Positions 1-6,702 of a DNA stretch of 12,880 bases are shown piece by piece. This DNA is from Sedimentisphaerales bacterium (lineage in GTDB: Bacteria; Planctomycetota; Phycisphaerae; Sedimentisphaerales; SM23-30). The DNA is taken from NCBI GenBank assembly GCA_030634605.1, contig DAOWAK010000010.1, positions 1-12,880 on the forward strand, read 5' to 3'. The position numbers and the translations under genes were made by a program. The notes beneath the pieces are model-generated. The model searched no databases. It was not told the DNA's origin and was given only the letters and a program-made list of their open reading frames with translations. Every line of letters begins with the position of its first letter. Position 1 is the first letter of the stretch.

Positions 1-278
1 ACCAGGCGGTCGTAGCAGAACATGTATAGCCGGCGCATGTTGGTGCAGGTATCGGGAGCGACATCTTCCTTCATGGACATGCATAATTCCATGACGATTT
101 TTTCAGCTTTGGAGATGAAGTTGTAACTTTCTTCTATTTTTTCGTTCTCGATAGCGAAGCGGGCCTGTTCACAGAAGCGAATGGCGCCGTCGTAGAGCAT
201 GAGTTGCAACTGTTCGGGTGAAGCAGTGAGAACTTTGGTTTTCAGATATTCGTTTGTGTTGGGGTTATTGGGATTCAT
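1..278 (-). CDS. fliS: Flagellar export chaperone FliS (3' end outside window)
   Basis: FliS is a small cytosolic helical chaperone that binds the C-terminal D0 region of unexported flagellin, prevents premature polymerisation and hands it to the export gate. The 92 visible residues start MNPNNPNTNEYLKTKVLTAS and carry the family signature SPEQLQLMLYDGAIRF at about residues 20-35, followed by amphipathic helices. The start is ATG at 278; an in-frame TAA lies a few codons upstream, so no earlier start is possible. The gene begins 44 nt after the fliD stop and is probably cotranscribed with it. No recognisable SD precedes the ATG (the upstream sequence is AT-rich), which is odd beside the strong SDs elsewhere in the locus. 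The remaining C-terminal part, normally some 30-50 residues, lies beyond the window. Confidence 0.93.
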   Translation of the reverse strand, partial: MNPNNPNTNEYLKTKVLTASPEQLQLMLYDGAIRFCEQARFAIENEKIEESYNFISKAEKIVMELCMSMKEDVAPDTCTNMRRLYMFCYDRL

Positions 279-322
279 GAAAATTTAAAACAGTGGCAAT
301 GGTTTAATTGGCTCTACATTAA

Positions 323-3300
323 TCAGCCAAAGCTTTTGGATATTGAAGCAGCCATAGCGCTAAGGCCACCCAAGGCTGCCTGCTGGGACTGCATGCCGGC
401 CAGGGCCTCTTCCATAGCGTAGAATTGTTTGTATAGCCGATCTTCCTTGTTAGCGAGAATTTCGTCCAGGTATTCGATGCGTTTTTCGAACATTCTTTGC
501 TGACTTTGCATGGCGTCAACGCGGCGTTTCATGGTGCTTTCGGTGTTGTCGGCCAGTTCGTTGAGTCGGCCAGCAATGTAATCGCCGATGCCGGTTTCCG
601 CTTTTGTAAACAGCTCGGTAACAGCGTCGGGGTTATCTTCGAAAGCATCGCGGAATTTGGTTTCGTCGAAAGCCAGTTTCGGAGTGGTGGCGACGGCGAA
701 ATTTGAGGTTTCACCAGCGGCATCGGTGCCGGTTTCATAGCCCAGCGGTGCAAAGGAGATGCCGATGCTGGAGAGCATGTTGTAAGGCGGCTGCAAACCG
801 GATACGACGCGGGAGGGCAGAGTCTGGAGGATGGACTTGGCAGTGTAAACAGTGTGTTCAGTGAAGAGCAAACCTCTTTGGAAAGTGGTGGGATTGAAAC
901 TGGCGTTGGCGTCGATATCGTCCATGATGGCGTTGTAAGCCCCGACAAAGGAATTCATCTGTTCGACGATAGAGTCGAGATCCTCGGAAATGGTGATATC
1001 TACAGGAGAATCGCTGGTGGATTTCAGTTCGAGGGTAGTACCGCTGATAATGTTTTTGAGGGTGTTGGAACTGCTGGAGACGAGGAAGGCGGATTGTTCA
1101 TCACCGCCGCCCATGAGGACAATGGCGTCTTGCGCTTCGGAAAGGGTTTGGGTGTTGAGGGAGGTTTGACCGGGATCGATGTAGACTGAGCCGGCTCGAC
1201 CGGACACTTCACTGTTGAAGCTGAGACGGTAAGGGCTGTTGGCGCTGCCGTCATTGATGATGGAAGCTTTAATGCCGATGTCAGCGTCATTGATTCTGGC
1301 GACAACGTCGTCGATAGTGTCACCGCCGCCGACTTCGAGTTTGAATTCGAGAGAGCCGTCAACCTGATAAAAGCCATCGGCATTCTGTTTGACAGGGCCA
1401 AGCAGGCCCAGGTCGTAAGCGGCATAACCACCATCGACATCGGTGATTTTGAGGGGAGCCTGTTCAAAGAGCGGGTTACCCTCACTGTCTTCGGGACTAT
1501 TTTCAGGCACATCGATGATGACCAGACCATCACCGTTATCGTTGATTCTGGCAACGATGGTGTCGGGAGTAACGAGTTTAATTTTATCGATGACATCGCC
1601 GATAGTTTCGGCGTTGCTGATATCAACTGTGTATTTCTGTCCGTTGTTGTCGGTGATGTGGAATTCTCCAAGCCTTACCCCCCCACCGTTACGATAATCG
1701 TCGAGGCGGGTGGCTTCGGAGATGTATTGCAGTTGCAGATTGCCGCTGTCAACAGAGGAGACGGCGTCGTTGACGGTAAGATTCAGTTGTTGAGCCAGGG
1801 TGCTGCCGGCGGCATCATCGATAATAAGGTTACCGGAGCCGGTGGAGTTGTCGGATATTTTTATGCCGTTGCCGACCTTATTTGCTGAAGCGGTAACGTT
1901 GATATTTTCGTCGGCGTTAATAGCGTTGATGACGTCCTGGACGGTAAAGGCATGGGTAAGATCAATGGTGGAATTGTTGCCGTCGCGGTCGGTTATGGTT
2001 ATCTGGCCACCGTGGGTAATCTGGTTTGATCCGGCGTTGCCACCGTTTAGCGACCGAAGCATGACGGTGTTGAGTCCGGCGATGAGTCGGCGTCCCTGCG
2101 CGAGTGTTTGTCCATCGGAATCGATGAGACCCAGGTCAACGGCGGTGTCGGTTTGGCTAAGAGAAAGGGTGCCGGAGCCATTGTAGTTGAGTAAGACGTT
2201 GTCGCCGGTCTGGTCAATGCTGAGTTGGACGAGCCTTTTGTCATCACCGACGAGTGAAGAGTCCCAATTGTCCCAATGATTGTTAACGGCATTGACGAGG
2301 TCGCCAAGGGTTTCCATTTTCCAGATGACTTCGCCATGGATATTGTCGCCGCTGATGTCATCGACAATACCCAGGTCGGCAGCTGCGTAGCCACCGTCGA
2401 GGTCTTCGACGATGAAGTGACTTTTTCGTTCGGCTTCGGAGTTATTACTGAAAGGTTTACTGTTGTCGGTAACGGTAATGTGGTCGGCGCTACCGAAAAC
2501 AAAGCTGATGTCCATACCTTTGAAATCCGGTTCACCGGAGGGATTCAATTCGGCGTTTTTTTCGGTTACTTTTTCCTGGATAAATTCCTCAACGTGAGTG
2601 AGAGTGACGGGTTTGTCCTGAAGTTCGGGTTTTTGTGCTAATTCATTGAGATCGATATCAATGACACGCCCGTTTTGATCGGTGATGCGGAATTTACCGA
2701 GGCGAATTCCCTGCCCACTGTTTAATGACTGAAGGGTAGTGCTATTTTCAGCACTGAATTCGCCGATTTCTTTGTACATTTTTTCACGGATGTCGACGGA
2801 GAGGAAATCTTCGGTGCCGTTAGAGAAGATGAGATCGGCGCCATAACCCAACCCACGTATGCCGAGACCATCGTTGAGCTGGTCAAGTTTGGTTTCGGCA
2901 GTTAAGTAGTGAATGTCGGAGCCGATGATTTTGGTTTCTGTGCCAGAGGTGGTACCGGCAATGCCCAGGCTTTGAGCGGGTTGGCCAGTAATAGAGAGAG
3001 TTCCGGTGGCAGCGGAATTGTTGTCGGTTATAACGATGCTGTCGCCATCGACCGAAGCGGTGACATTGACGGTGGTATCGGCATTAATTTTGTCAAGAAC
3101 ATCGGTAACGGTCAGCACGGCAGAAAGGTCAATTTCAGAAGAATTGCCGGCACGGTCGTCTATGGTGATGGTTCCGCGTTGGAACCCCTGCTGGCCATTG
3201 ATGAAACTGAGATCAGTGGATTTTCCGACCTGGCCGTTGCCAATTTCGAAGGATACGGTTCCGATACCGAAGTTGCTGTTTAAGCTGGAATATCCGCCGG

Positions 3301-3634
3301 TAACCAGGTGATGGTTGGTGGCAAGCTGCTTGACGCGGAAAGCGTATGAGCCCAAGGTAGCGTTTTTATCAGCAGTAACGGAAAGGACGTCTTCGTCGGA
3401 AACATTGACGGCCTTTTGCTGAAAAACCGATTCTTTGTTGAAATTTGAGGCGGACAATTGCAAAGCCATGATTTTGGCCTGAAGAGTCATGAAAGCGGTT
3501 TGCTGGGCGGTGATGGTCTTGATGCGCTGGGAGATCAGGTCCTTAGGCCTCTGCTCAATAGCCATGAGCTGAGAGACTATGGCCTGAATATCCATGCCGG
3601 ACATAATTCCTACGCCTGAACTAATAGTACCCAT
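323..3634 (-). CDS. fliD: Flagellar filament cap FliD, enlarged with IN modules
   Basis: FliD (HAP2) forms the cap at the distal filament tip under which exported flagellin folds. The N-terminus MGTISSGVGIMSGMDIQAIV, followed by a helical region to about residue 115, matches FliD_N. Residues about 835-1090, including ISGTTLELKSTSDSPVDITI, are a typical FliD_C ending in a heptad-rich helix. Between them lie several copies of a flagellin_IN-like module (about 155-225, 302-422, 528-618, 641-743, and a shorter one at 755-805), with recurring elements of the type ITDxxG, TVxDVIxxIN, an ITDNS-like strand and DLG(I/L). At 1103 residues it is about twice the usual 400-700. The SD AGGAG lies 7 nt before ATG 3634. 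A sigma-28 promoter stands upstream and fliS follows. Long plus-strand ORFs across this gene are codon-bias shadows. Confidence 0.95.
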   Translation of the reverse strand: MGTISSGVGIMSGMDIQAIVSQLMAIEQRPKDLISQRIKTITAQQTAFMTLQAKIMALQLSASNFNKESVFQQKAVNVSDEDVLSVTADKNATLGSYAFRVKQLATNHHLVTGGYSSLNSNFGIGTVSFEIGNGQVGKSTDLSFINGQQGFQRGTITIDDRAGNSSEIDLSAVLTVTDVLDKINADTTVNVTASVDGDSIVITDNNSAATGTLSITGQPAQSLGIAGTTSGTETKIIGSDIHYLTAETKLDQLNDGLGIRGLGYGADLIFSNGTEDFLSVDIREKMYKEIGEFSAENSTTLQSLNSGQGIRLGKFRITDQNGRVIDIDLNELAQKPELQDKPVTLTHVEEFIQEKVTEKNAELNPSGEPDFKGMDISFVFGSADHITVTDNSKPFSNNSEAERKSHFIVEDLDGGYAAADLGIVDDISGDNIHGEVIWKMETLGDLVNAVNNHWDNWDSSLVGDDKRLVQLSIDQTGDNVLLNYNGSGTLSLSQTDTAVDLGLIDSDGQTLAQGRRLIAGLNTVMLRSLNGGNAGSNQITHGGQITITDRDGNNSTIDLTHAFTVQDVINAINADENINVTASANKVGNGIKISDNSTGSGNLIIDDAAGSTLAQQLNLTVNDAVSSVDSGNLQLQYISEATRLDDYRNGGGVRLGEFHITDNNGQKYTVDISNAETIGDVIDKIKLVTPDTIVARINDNGDGLVIIDVPENSPEDSEGNPLFEQAPLKITDVDGGYAAYDLGLLGPVKQNADGFYQVDGSLEFKLEVGGGDTIDDVVARINDADIGIKASIINDGSANSPYRLSFNSEVSGRAGSVYIDPGQTSLNTQTLSEAQDAIVLMGGGDEQSAFLVSSSSNTLKNIISGTTLELKSTSDSPVDITISEDLDSIVEQMNSFVGAYNAIMDDIDANASFNPTTFQRGLLFTEHTVYTAKSILQTLPSRVVSGLQPPYNMLSSIGISFAPLGYETGTDAAGETSNFAVATTPKLAFDETKFRDAFEDNPDAVTELFTKAETGIGDYIAGRLNELADNTESTMKRRVDAMQSQQRMFEKRIEYLDEILANKEDRLYKQFYAMEEALAGMQSQQAALGGLSAMAASISKSFG

Positions 3635-3702
3635 GAGCCGCTCCTATAGGGCCAAATAAACAAAGAATCCCTGTTGGGCCTACAAACAAGGTCCTAGTAT
3701 GT

Positions 3703-3730
3703 TTATCGGTTATTAAAGAGGAACACTTTA
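3703..3730 (-). promoter_or_regulatory. Sigma-28 (FliA/SigD-type) promoter of fliD
   Basis: Read on the minus strand, TAAAG begins at 3730 and CCGATAA occupies 3709-3703, with 17 nt between TAAA and CCGATAA. The known consensus is TAAAGTTT-N11-GCCGATAA, which is 16 nt by the same measure. Both core elements are perfect. Transcription would start near 3696, giving a leader of about 60 nt before ATG 3634. It indicates that fliD-fliS is a late flagellar unit separate from flagellin 3. Confidence 0.75.
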
Positions 3731-3851
3731 GGTAAGGTGGATTGAGCAGGCGGGACAGAAGTTAGCATAAAACCTTTAATTTCAGGGTCTTATGTGATTG
3801 AGGCGGGAATAAGCACTAAAGGTGCCCAGAAGAAATGACTAGAAATGATGT

Positions 3852-3877
3852 TTTTTTTTGAAGAAATTCAAAAAAAA
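3852..3877. repeat. A/T-rich perfect hairpin with GAAA loop
   Basis: Plus strand TTTTTTTTGAA (3852-3862), loop GAAA (3863-3866), then TTCAAAAAAAA (3867-3877): an 11-bp perfect inverted repeat. On the minus strand its first eight bases form the U-tract that follows the GC-rich hairpin at 3884-3947. On the plus strand it gives a run of nine T. It probably forms part of the terminator region between flagellin 3 and fliD. Confidence 0.5.
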
Positions 3878-3947
3878 TGGCCAGGGCCTCATAGTAGGGT
3901 CAAACAAATCTGCCATGTCAGACGAAATATTTCCCTACCAGAGGCCC
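3870..3947 (-). terminator. Probable terminator of the flagellin 3 transcript
   Basis: A long stem pairs GGGCCTC (3884-3890) with GAGGCCC (3941-3947) and GTAGGG (3894-3899) with CCCTAC (3933-3938), separated by a small internal loop. On the minus strand it is followed by TGGCCA and then eight T (3877-3870). The 6-nt gap before the T-run is longer than ideal and the apical loop is large, so this is an imperfect intrinsic terminator. It lies about 265 nt past the flagellin 3 stop and just upstream of the fliD promoter. Confidence 0.5.
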
Positions 3948-3955
3948 GGGCCTCT
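3940..3955. repeat. 16-bp perfect palindrome
   Basis: AGAGGCCCGGGCCTCT is fully self-complementary. Its left half is also the 3' arm of the terminator stem, so two mutually exclusive pairings are possible: GGGCCTC at 3884 or GGGCCTC at 3948 with GAGGCCC at 3941. It could be an alternative RNA fold or a protein-binding site. Confidence 0.5.
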
Positions 3956-4175
3956 ATAGAAGCATCGAGAGTAACTCGAAGCCTCATTGACCGAGTAAAA
4001 GCAGGCCGTCTAAAAGCTCCGCATGGTTCCCGCAATCACTCGGTTGGAGACCAGATCCGCCCGGTTCACGGACCGAGTCCCCGTTAAGTACACTACTAGG
4101 CAAAGCATGAGCCTCCTGACAACTACCGACGTGCGAGTCGAGCGCAACCAGGTAAAATTGCCCGGCTGTTGACTG

Positions 4176-4212
4176 GCCGACTCAACTGACAAGTAAGCTG
4201 TCAGGAGTCGGC
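4176..4212 (-). terminator. Strong stem-loop directly after the flagellin 3 stop codon
   Basis: GCCGACTC (4176-4183) pairs with GAGTCGGC (4205-4212), and after a two-base bulge CTGACA (4186-4191) pairs with TGTCAG (4199-4204) around the loop AGTAAGC. The stem starts at the base next to the TAA at 4213-4215. No T-run follows on the minus strand, so it is either a non-canonical terminator or, more likely, a 3' stabilising hairpin or attenuator. Confidence 0.45.
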
Positions 4213-5646
4213 TTAGCCGAGCAGTGCCAGGACGCTCTGCGGCATGGAGTTGGCCAACGAAAGTACCGAGGTGTTGGCCTGAACCAGGATCTGTGATCGA
4301 GTAAGCGCGGCAGTTTCGGCGGCGAAATCGGCGTCTCTGATTGCCGATTCAGAAGCAGTTACGTTTTCGAGAGTAACGCGCAGACTGTTGACATTAGTGT
4401 CAAGAATGTTTCTCTGGAACGCACCGAGACGGCCACGTAAAGTTGTAATATCTTTGATGGCGGCATCAACGACTCTCTGGGCGGTATAGAGATTGTCCCC
4501 GCTCAGGGCGTTTGCACCACCACTTTTTAGTGTGTTTAGTGTGCCGTTAGCATCACCGAGCTGACTGGGAGCGACACTCTGGATGCCAACAGAATCGAGA
4601 CCGATGGCATCGACCTTGGAACCGATGGCAAAGTCAGCCCCACCGCCGGTAACATAGAATGTACTTGTAGCGGTAGAGAGTCCGGCAGCGGTAGTCAGAT
4701 CGATTTCGGCATCGAGCATGGCAGTACGGATAGTGAGTTTCTTACCATTACCGATAGCAGCTGAACCGTTAATGGTAGCACTGTAATCGCGGCCGGCATT
4801 TTTGGCAGTAGTAGTTCCGGTACCATAGGTCTGCATGACCTGGGTACCCCCGGTTTGTGTACCGGCGAGAACTTCGACGCTGGTATAGGCATCGGTGCCA
4901 AAATCCTGACTACGCAATACAGTAACAGCACCGGAAACGGCGGCAGAGACACCGGTGATTTCAGCAACTGCGTTAATAGCAGTTCTGATATTGGCAGCGG
5001 TGGCGCCAGCGGCAAAAGTTAATTCGGTGGTACCACGATTAGAGCCAACCTGAAGTGTCAACTGCGTGGTTGAAACATCACCACTGAGATAGACTATTCC
5101 GGTTTCGGCGGAATTAACCGTTTGTACATCGATGGTCATAGTAGCGCCATCGATCAATTTGGCAGAGTTTACCTTGAGATCGTCGACAATGGTTGCATCA
5201 GCGGAGCTGGTTACATAGGCTTTGTTTCCGTTAAGAAGTTTAAAGCCTTGGAACTCGGTGGCATTAGCGATGCGGTTGATGCTGTTAATGGCAGAGTCAA
5301 CCTGCAACTGATTGGCGTCAACTTCTTCGGTTGACAATGCCCCGGTGTTTGCCGAGGTAACCAGCAGCGACTTGATGTCAATTAACAGGGCAGAGATTTC
5401 ATTCAAGGCGCCTTCTGCTGTCGCGATCACGCTGGAAGCCCGGATAGAGTTATCGATAGCAGAATTGATGCCTGCTATCTCCGAGCGGAGATTTTCCGAG
5501 GCTATTAACCCGGCGGGATCGTCTTTGCCTGTATTAATGCGTAACCCGGAAGAGAGACGCTGCAGGCGGGTAGTTAGATCGCTGTTGTTTGCAATCAGTC
5601 TGCTGATTGCATTCATCGATGCTATGTTCGTGTTGATACGTGACAT
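4213..5646 (-). CDS. Flagellin 3
   Basis: A filament subunit of 477 residues. It begins MSRINTNIASMNAISR and has the N-terminal D0/D1 signature RLSSGLRINTGKDDPAGLIA at about 31-50 and LQVDSAINSINRIANATEF at about 114-132. A central variable domain (about 145-405) includes a flagellin_IN-like segment around 198-238. The C-terminal D1/D0 reads SAIRDADFAAETAALTRSQI at about 434-453 and ends in LALLG. The SD GGAGG lies 7 nt before ATG 5646. The termini match flagellin 1 best (59 of the last 72 residues identical, against 46 of 72 with flagellin 2), while the centre matches flagellin 2 at about 85%, so the gene is a mosaic. Export needs FliS. Control by CsrA is likely from the general model; tandem CAGGAC motifs lie in its upstream region. 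Confidence 0.95.
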   Translation of the reverse strand: MSRINTNIASMNAISRLIANNSDLTTRLQRLSSGLRINTGKDDPAGLIASENLRSEIAGINSAIDNSIRASSVIATAEGALNEISALLIDIKSLLVTSANTGALSTEEVDANQLQVDSAINSINRIANATEFQGFKLLNGNKAYVTSSADATIVDDLKVNSAKLIDGATMTIDVQTVNSAETGIVYLSGDVSTTQLTLQVGSNRGTTELTFAAGATAANIRTAINAVAEITGVSAAVSGAVTVLRSQDFGTDAYTSVEVLAGTQTGGTQVMQTYGTGTTTAKNAGRDYSATINGSAAIGNGKKLTIRTAMLDAEIDLTTAAGLSTATSTFYVTGGGADFAIGSKVDAIGLDSVGIQSVAPSQLGDANGTLNTLKSGGANALSGDNLYTAQRVVDAAIKDITTLRGRLGAFQRNILDTNVNSLRVTLENVTASESAIRDADFAAETAALTRSQILVQANTSVLSLANSMPQSVLALLG

Positions 5647-5691
5647 GGCTTATCCTCCGTGACAAGACAGGCATAAAATCAACTATATGCG

Positions 5692-5715
5692 ATAATCGGA
5701 TATATATTGACTTTA
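5692..5715 (-). promoter_or_regulatory. Weak sigma-28-like elements upstream of flagellin 3
   Basis: On the minus strand TAAAGTCA starts at 5715 and CCGATTAT at 5699. Both resemble the sigma-28 boxes, but only 12 nt separate TAAA from CCGAT, against about 16 in the consensus. The match is suggestive only. If it is real, the CAGGAC repeats at 5717-5735 would lie upstream of the transcript. Confidence 0.25.
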
Positions 5716-5716
5716 T

Positions 5717-5735
5717 ACGTCCTGTACAGTCCTGG
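5717..5735 (-). promoter_or_regulatory. Tandem CAGGAC motif, possible CsrA or regulator site
   Basis: The minus strand reads CCAGGACTGTACAGGACGT: two CAGGAC copies separated by TGTA and centred on the palindrome CTGTACAG. TACAGGACGT comes within one missing base of the CsrA selection consensus (RUACARGGAUGU). It lies 62-78 nt upstream of the GGAGG SD of flagellin 3. It could bind CsrA in the leader RNA if the transcript starts upstream, or a protein on DNA. Confidence 0.35.
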
Positions 5736-5739
5736 CGAT

Positions 5740-5775
5740 CCCAAACAATTATTTATATTTGGCTATTTGTTTGGG
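5740..5775. repeat. 9-bp inverted repeat upstream of flagellin 3
   Basis: CCCAAACAA (5740-5748) and TTGTTTGGG (5767-5775) are perfect inverted copies separated by 18 AT-rich bases. The spacing of nearly two helical turns between arms suits a dimeric DNA-binding protein. It may also fold as RNA. Confidence 0.45.
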
Positions 5776-6052
5776 TTACACAAGCAGTATGTTCCGGCGC
5801 GAAACCACATGATTTCGCCGTCCTATGTCGGAAACAAACCGGTCTGTAAAAGGTGAATTCCTTCTTTAGCCACAAGATGAAGGAATAAACAAACACTATT
5901 CTAATTAAAAAACTGGATTGGTGAATACCGTGTTCAGGCATGCGTGGCGGGTTCCACCTCACGGCAGCAGGCCGACTGATGTATGTCGGATGATCTGTCT
6001 TTGATGACAGAATCAAATAAGAAATGAGTAGCAACTCCGTTGCAAACTCCAT
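5753..6052 (-). CDS. Uncertain 99-codon ORF with two hydrophobic stretches
   Basis: I do not recognise this product. The ATG at 6052 is preceded by GGAGGTGA (6061-6054), a strong SD match but only 4 nt away counted from GGAGG. An in-frame alternative ATG at 6106 would add 18 residues. The protein has hydrophobic runs ELLLISYLILSS near the start and FLIRIVFVYSFILWL at about residues 47-61, the latter followed by KKE as in a membrane segment. The middle (RPAAVRWNPPRMPEHG) looks more like untranslated sequence read in frame. The stop overlaps the inverted repeat at 5740-5775. It may be a small membrane protein or chance; I lean to chance. Confidence 0.2.
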   Translation of the reverse strand: MEFATELLLISYLILSSKTDHPTYISRPAAVRWNPPRMPEHGIHQSSFLIRIVFVYSFILWLKKEFTFYRPVCFRHRTAKSCGFAPEHTACVTQTNSQI

Positions 6053-6127
6053 TTCACCTCCGATCAGGTCAGGTTTTAGTCCAACTGAGTTCTGATCGGT
6101 GCTCATCCATGAGTCTTTTTAAGACTC
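5991..6127. repeat. Three hairpins in the flagellin 2-flagellin 3 spacer
   Basis: In plus-strand order: TGATCTGTC pairs with GACAG(A)ATCA (5991-6014) with one bulge; CCGATCAG (6060-6067) pairs with CTGATCGG (6092-6099); GAGTCTT (6111-6117) pairs with AAGACTC (6121-6127) around TTT. None is followed by a T-run on either strand. They could form a structured leader of the flagellin 3 transcript if it starts upstream of 6130. I could not match them to a known riboswitch consensus. Confidence 0.4.
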
Positions 6128-6206
6128 GCTGGGGCGAAAAGCTTTAACAACCCGGAATTGTTTTTGGCTTTTGTTATCGCCCGTTGCTTTGAGAATTTCG
6201 ACAGGT

Positions 6207-6590
6207 ATGGCAAAAAACTTTAGTAAGGGCGATAATATTTCGAAATTTTGTCTTATAGGACGTAAAAGGCGAGTAAATCCAGTTGTTGTCCGTCCCAGAG
6301 GAACCGGGCATAAAATTGTTATTTTGGGCGAAAAACGGGGATGCCAGGTCCGATAATATTACGCAAAGGTCAAAGATGTTCATGAAGCAATAAAAAGAAA
6401 TTAATCCCGTTTAAATGAGGCTGCCAGCGTGAATTGAGAAGATAAATTGCTGGGAACGATTAATTACCCAGGTAAATTCAGCGGTCAGAATACACTGCAA
6501 CTGATCGCAATCGGAATGGAGTCCAAAGGTGCATGTTTCATAATCCCGGACGATTCTCCTGAGATTGATGTTCCGGCGAAGCTGTCGGCG
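6207..6590 (+). pseudogene. Possible decayed plus-strand gene
   Basis: From the ATG at 6207 a basic 49-residue product reads MAKNFSKGDNISKFCLIGRK and on to GEKRGCQVR, ending at TAA 6354-6356. The same frame continues with only a few stops into YYAKVKDVHEAIKRN and then, from about 6447, an open stretch including SGQNTLQLIAIGMESKGACF and DDSPEIDVPAKLSAQKKSG. The composition looks more protein-like than the antisense frames. There is no good SD, and I recognise no family. It may be a degraded gene or chance. It runs into the minus-strand terminator at 6592. Confidence 0.22.
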
Positions 6591-6591
6591 C

Positions 6592-6659
6592 AAAAAAAAA
6601 GTGGCCGGGCCCTACCAAGCTTGCCGGAGTGGGCAAGCTTGGTAGGTAACCCGTGCCAC
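6592..6659 (-). terminator. Strong intrinsic terminator of flagellin 2
   Basis: A perfect 15-bp stem pairs CCTACCAAGCTTGCC (6611-6625) with its complement (6632-6646) around a 6-nt loop. It is extended, with small bulges, by CGGG/CCCG (6606-6609, 6650-6653) and GTGGC/GCCAC (6601-6605, 6655-6659). On the minus strand nine T follow at once (6600-6592). It begins about 43 nt past the flagellin 2 stop, so flagellin 2 forms its own transcription unit. Confidence 0.92.
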
Positions 6660-6702
6660 ATGAATGTGCACGTCATTACCACCCAGCAAAGGTCAAAACG
6701 CG

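Larger units (their letters stand above)
3635..4212. other. 578-nt spacer between flagellin 3 and fliD, dense in inverted repeats
   Basis: No convincing gene is seen. Besides the fliD promoter and terminator, it holds GACCGAGT twice (3989-3996, 4071-4078) with its complement ACTCGGT at 4038-4044, the hairpin TCGAG/CTCGA (3965-3979), and CTCCTGACA (4113-4121) complementary to TGTCAGGAG (4199-4207). A 32-codon ORF on the minus strand begins at an ATG at 4110-4108 after GGAGG. Its start is too close to the SD and its product resembles nothing known. The density of complementary elements suggests a folded 3' UTR or a separate structured RNA on the minus strand. Confidence 0.45.
5647..6591. other. 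Long spacer between flagellin 2 and flagellin 3
   Basis: About 950 nt with no confident gene. It contains the flagellin 3 SD and upstream motifs, the inverted repeat at 5740-5775, the weak minus-strand ORF 5753-6052, the hairpins at 5991-6127, and a plus-strand stretch at 6210-6590 with possible coding remains. The sequence is more AT-rich than the flanking genes. Confidence 0.6.

Noticed and set aside
854..1189. Plus-strand open frame of 111 codons
   Set aside because: It lies wholly antisense to fliD, whose domains are certain here; it has no SD or family signal and is a shadow of fliD codon bias. The same holds for the other plus-strand frames across fliD.
4040..4085. tRNA-like GGTTCA segment
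   Set aside because: No T-arm with paired stem, anticodon arm or acceptor could be assembled around it.
4010..4192. Minus-strand 60-codon frame after flagellin 3
   Set aside because: No ATG with a proper SD at the long start; the ATG at 4110-4108 lies too close to GGAGG; it overlaps many inverted repeats better explained as RNA structure.
6055..6160. Possible c-di-GMP riboswitch upstream of the 6207 frame
   Set aside because: The hairpins and GGGGCGAAAAGC looked suggestive, but the conserved core of the GEMM riboswitch was not found.
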